NCBI GenBank assembly: GCA_965649825.1
Contig: OZ287715.1
Location: 124,001-188,000 of the forward strand
Direction: 5' to 3'
Length of the DNA: 64,000 nt
DNA from: Penicillus capitatus
Lineage: Eukaryota > Chlorophyta
Shown here: positions 61,766 to 64,000 of the stretch, piece after piece
Numbering within the stretch: position 1 is the stretch's first letter
How the letters are laid out: each line of letters opens with the position of its first letter
Notes under the pieces: generated by a model
What the model saw: the letters and a program-made list of their open reading frames with translations, nothing else
The model's database searches: none
What the model was told of the DNA's origin: nothing
Made by a program: the position numbers and the translations under genes

Positions 61766-61865
61766 NNNNNNNNNNNNNNNNNNNNNNNNNNNNNNNNNNN
61801 NNNNNNNNNNNNNNNNNNNNNNNNNNNNNNNNNNNNNNNNNNNNNNNNNNNNNNNNNNNNNNNNN
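61766..61865. other. Assembly gap of exactly 100 N
   Basis: One hundred N, the usual placeholder for a scaffold join of unknown size. Sequence on the two sides is unrelated (bacterial versus minisatellite). Confidence 0.99.
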
Positions 61866-62158
61866 CTCCCGTGGTCCGGCGGGGGGCCTCCCGTGGTCCG
61901 GCGGGGGGCCTCCCGTGGTCCGGCGGGGGGCCTCCCGTGGTCCGGCGGGGGGCCTCCCGTGGTCCAGGCGGGGGGCCTCCCGTGGTCCAGGCGGGGGGCC
62001 TCCCGTGGTCCAGGCGGGGGGCCTCCCGTGGTCCAGGCGGGGGGCCTCCCGTGGTCCAGGCGGGGGGCCTCCCGTGGTCCAGGCGGGGGGCCTCCCGTGG
62101 TCCAGGCGGGGGGCCTCCCGTGGTCCAGGCGGGGGGCCTCCCGTGGTCCAGGCGGGGG
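61866..62158. repeat. G/C-rich minisatellite, copy 2 (inverted)
   Basis: About 13 units on the opposite strand to copy 1. The first four use CCGTGGTCCGGCGGGGGG; the rest use CCGTGGTCCAGGCGGGGGG. The array is cut by the N gap, so its real size is unknown. Confidence 0.93.
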
Positions 62159-62857
62159 GGCAGTCTTAAATGGCAACGTGAGAGCTTTCTCTGTTCTGCG
62201 AATGACACAACACCGATATTCTATCAAACGGCGGAAAACAATGTCGAAGACAGAGATATTCTCTCAGACGGCGGAAAACAATGGCGAAGACCGAGTTCGC
62301 ATTCCGACACATGGCATCTGAGTCATTGCACTCAACTAATGCAAACAATCCCAACACGATCGCCATTTCATGGCCAACGGTCGATACATCGCAGATCCAT
62401 CCATCCGTTACAGTGAGCACCTCAATGTCGTCTCAAGGCTGCTGAGAATTCGTGAAGACTTCGCAGTAGATCATTGAGGTCGATGTTCGCACCTGCCCGA
62501 ACCTGAATTCTGGATGATGATAATGACTGAACTGATTCGTCATGATAGAAGCATGAATTCCAGTTCCGTTTCAGCAGGTATCCTGATGTCCAGAAAACCG
62601 TTGCTGTAGTCCACAGTTCTTCCCTGTAGCATTGCGTGCAGCTTTAGGACAAACCTCTGTTAAACCGGTTGTCCGAACAGAAAATTGACCTTAGCCACAA
62701 TTCTACCCATCATCTCAAATTGTCAGAGTTCTGTTGCGAGGTCAGTAGTTTTCGACTGAGAAGACTTCGAACAACTGGCAGAATGACGAGACAGGCAAAG
62801 AGTGTTCCCTCGCACAAGATCTCTGATCTTGTTCCCGAAGAAAAAACGTCGGTGCTA

Positions 62858-64000
62858 CTACAGGACTTCAGGCAGTTCGTAAGGTATCCTTGCAAGATCT
62901 GCATACTCTTCTCCAAGAGCATTCAGGAGATAATTCCATACCGAACCATCCGAGTTTGTTAATCGTACATCACCTAGATGGAACACAACAAACCAACCCT
63001 CAGACGCGGTAACACTTAAACAGACCACCTAGTTTGCAGCCAATAAGAACGCACCATTAAGTAAATCCAGTTCCTGGTTCGTAGCTTTGCACATAATCCA
63101 ACACCCCTGCCTCACTTCGTCTGCCAACTGCCCATCTGACCATGTACACTCTCCAAGAAAGAGTCGTATTCTTTCTTTCTCGGAGAGTAGGTTTCCTGGC
63201 TGATGTCTCCATATTTGCAGATTCCTTTCTTCGCTAAACTTGACTCCTGCAAGAGCTGTTACACCCGATAGCGATGAAATATTGTGCAAAGCCCCTATTG
63301 CTTGAACAGGACCTCCATTAGAAATTCGCGTATCCAAGAGGGAACCAGACTGAAAGGATGTCTTGTCAGTACTCCCCTAACAAGCGTTTTATTCCAGAAT
63401 AAGTTCTAGCAGGTAGAAGATGCAAGTAATCACGTTTTCCGCTGATTGTGTGCGTGTGGAAGAACTCGGACAATTCATACTCACGTCTTCTTTAATCTTG
63501 TCTTCTGAAGATCTCCCGCAGACATCACTTTCTTCGCTTTCCGCCTTTGTACGTTGGTACTCGACCTAGAGTTGGGTTCGTGTGGCAACAAAAATCAAAG
63601 AGCCTGGCCTGACCTTTGTGTCACTAATGGTCAGCGGATGCTGCAAAAAACTTCTCTGCGTTAGTCAGGGACTCATTTTCTTCGTCCTCCAATGCTACCC
63701 CAGTCAACCTCTTTTTCAATAACAATCATTAAGTGATCTGGCTTCGTCTTGTGCGTCCTTCATTGCTTGTCTGTAGCTGGCCGTTGCCTCCAAATATACG
63801 AGCCGTTTGCTTGGAATGAACAAGTCGTCTCCCGAAGTAGCCACCTGATACACTGTTCTCAAGCACAATGTATAAAGCGCTACAATACACTTCTACCGAG
63901 AATCTCACATCTCCATAGTTGTCTGTGTGCAAACTGACTGTTTTCTCCCCTTTCTTCGCGTTCGACAATGCACTGTACAACAAAACAATTGGCATTTCAA
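62858..64000 (-). pseudogene. UPF0301 protein, copy 2 (partial, with paired frameshifts)
   Basis: It shows the same 3' exons as copy 1 in inverted orientation, with its stop at 62,858-62,860; the 5' part is outside the window. Donors that are GC and AT in copy 1 are normal here (AAAG|GTCAGG and GAC|GTGAGT). However, the exon matching 43183-43413 has lost one base near 63,718 (giving TGA codons) and gained one in an A-run near 63,646-63,651, which restores the frame downstream. As read it cannot give the full protein. It may be a decayed paralogue, an allele or a consensus error. Confidence 0.7.

Larger units (their letters stand above)
61866..64000 (-). repeat. Inverted repeat, arm 2
   Basis: It is the reverse complement of 43,030-45,220 with scattered substitutions and small indels. 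It runs off the end of the window. Confidence 0.9.

Overview
The window is nuclear DNA of a plastid-bearing eukaryote, most likely a compact-genome alga. Genes lie tens to hundreds of bases apart on both strands and are cut by many very short GT-AG introns, mostly 42-80 nt. Three products point to a plastid: a chloroplast-lumen-type lipocalin, an FKBP of the plastid type and a CAAX-protease-like membrane protein. The lipocalin precursor carries a transit peptide followed by a thylakoid-transfer segment with no leading signal peptide, which fits a primary plastid. I cannot name the lineage. Exon models were built by hand from reading frame, splice sites and remembered family motifs; total lengths match the families closely (for example Rab11 218 aa, P2 110 aa, RNase H2C 140 aa, endonuclease V 248 aa).

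Positions 1-44,165 are ordinary gene-dense sequence. In order: a PPR-SMR-cyclin fusion (5' cut), endonuclease V, plastid-type FKBP, ribosomal P2, a CPBP protease, eEF1B, an unknown membrane protein, an RRM/RS protein, a GIGYF-like GYF protein, Rab11, an SLP1/SUCO-type SUN protein, RNase H2 subunit C, ribophorin II, mitochondrial uL22, WDR6, an unknown protein, the plastid lipocalin, SEM1/DSS1, a MIF-like tautomerase, a CaMKK-like kinase carrying a cyclic-nucleotide-binding domain, an mS26-like protein, a YABBY/HMG-like protein and a UPF0301 (AlgH/YqgE) protein. The set is housekeeping: translation, ER glycosylation, trafficking, RNA processing, DNA repair and plastid upkeep. Several neighbours start head to head within 50-125 bases.

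From 44,870 the sequence changes. A G/C-rich minisatellite (44,871-45,220) is followed by a degenerate coding-like stretch with a duplicated domain (to 46,118) and then by about 11.3 kb of mosaic satellite DNA (46,691-58,002) built from 23-, 28-, 46- and about 200-nt units and organised in higher-order repeats of about 3.2 kb.

Positions 58,003-61,765 are AT-richer, intronless and bacterial in character: one long secreted PKD/Ig-like protein of Bacteroidota type, broken by several frameshifts. A 100-N gap follows. Then 61,866-64,000 is an inverted, diverged second copy of 43,030-45,220, with the minisatellite and the UPF0301 gene. The junction style strongly suggests that 58-64 kb is a scaffold join of bacterial sequence and an alternative copy or haplotype, not native gene order.

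The most interesting items are the PPR-SMR-cyclin fusion, the kinase with a split cyclic-nucleotide domain, the higher-order satellite, the two UPF0301 copies with different lesions, a MIF-like gene whose conserved Trp codon reads TGA, and recurrent GC-AG introns.
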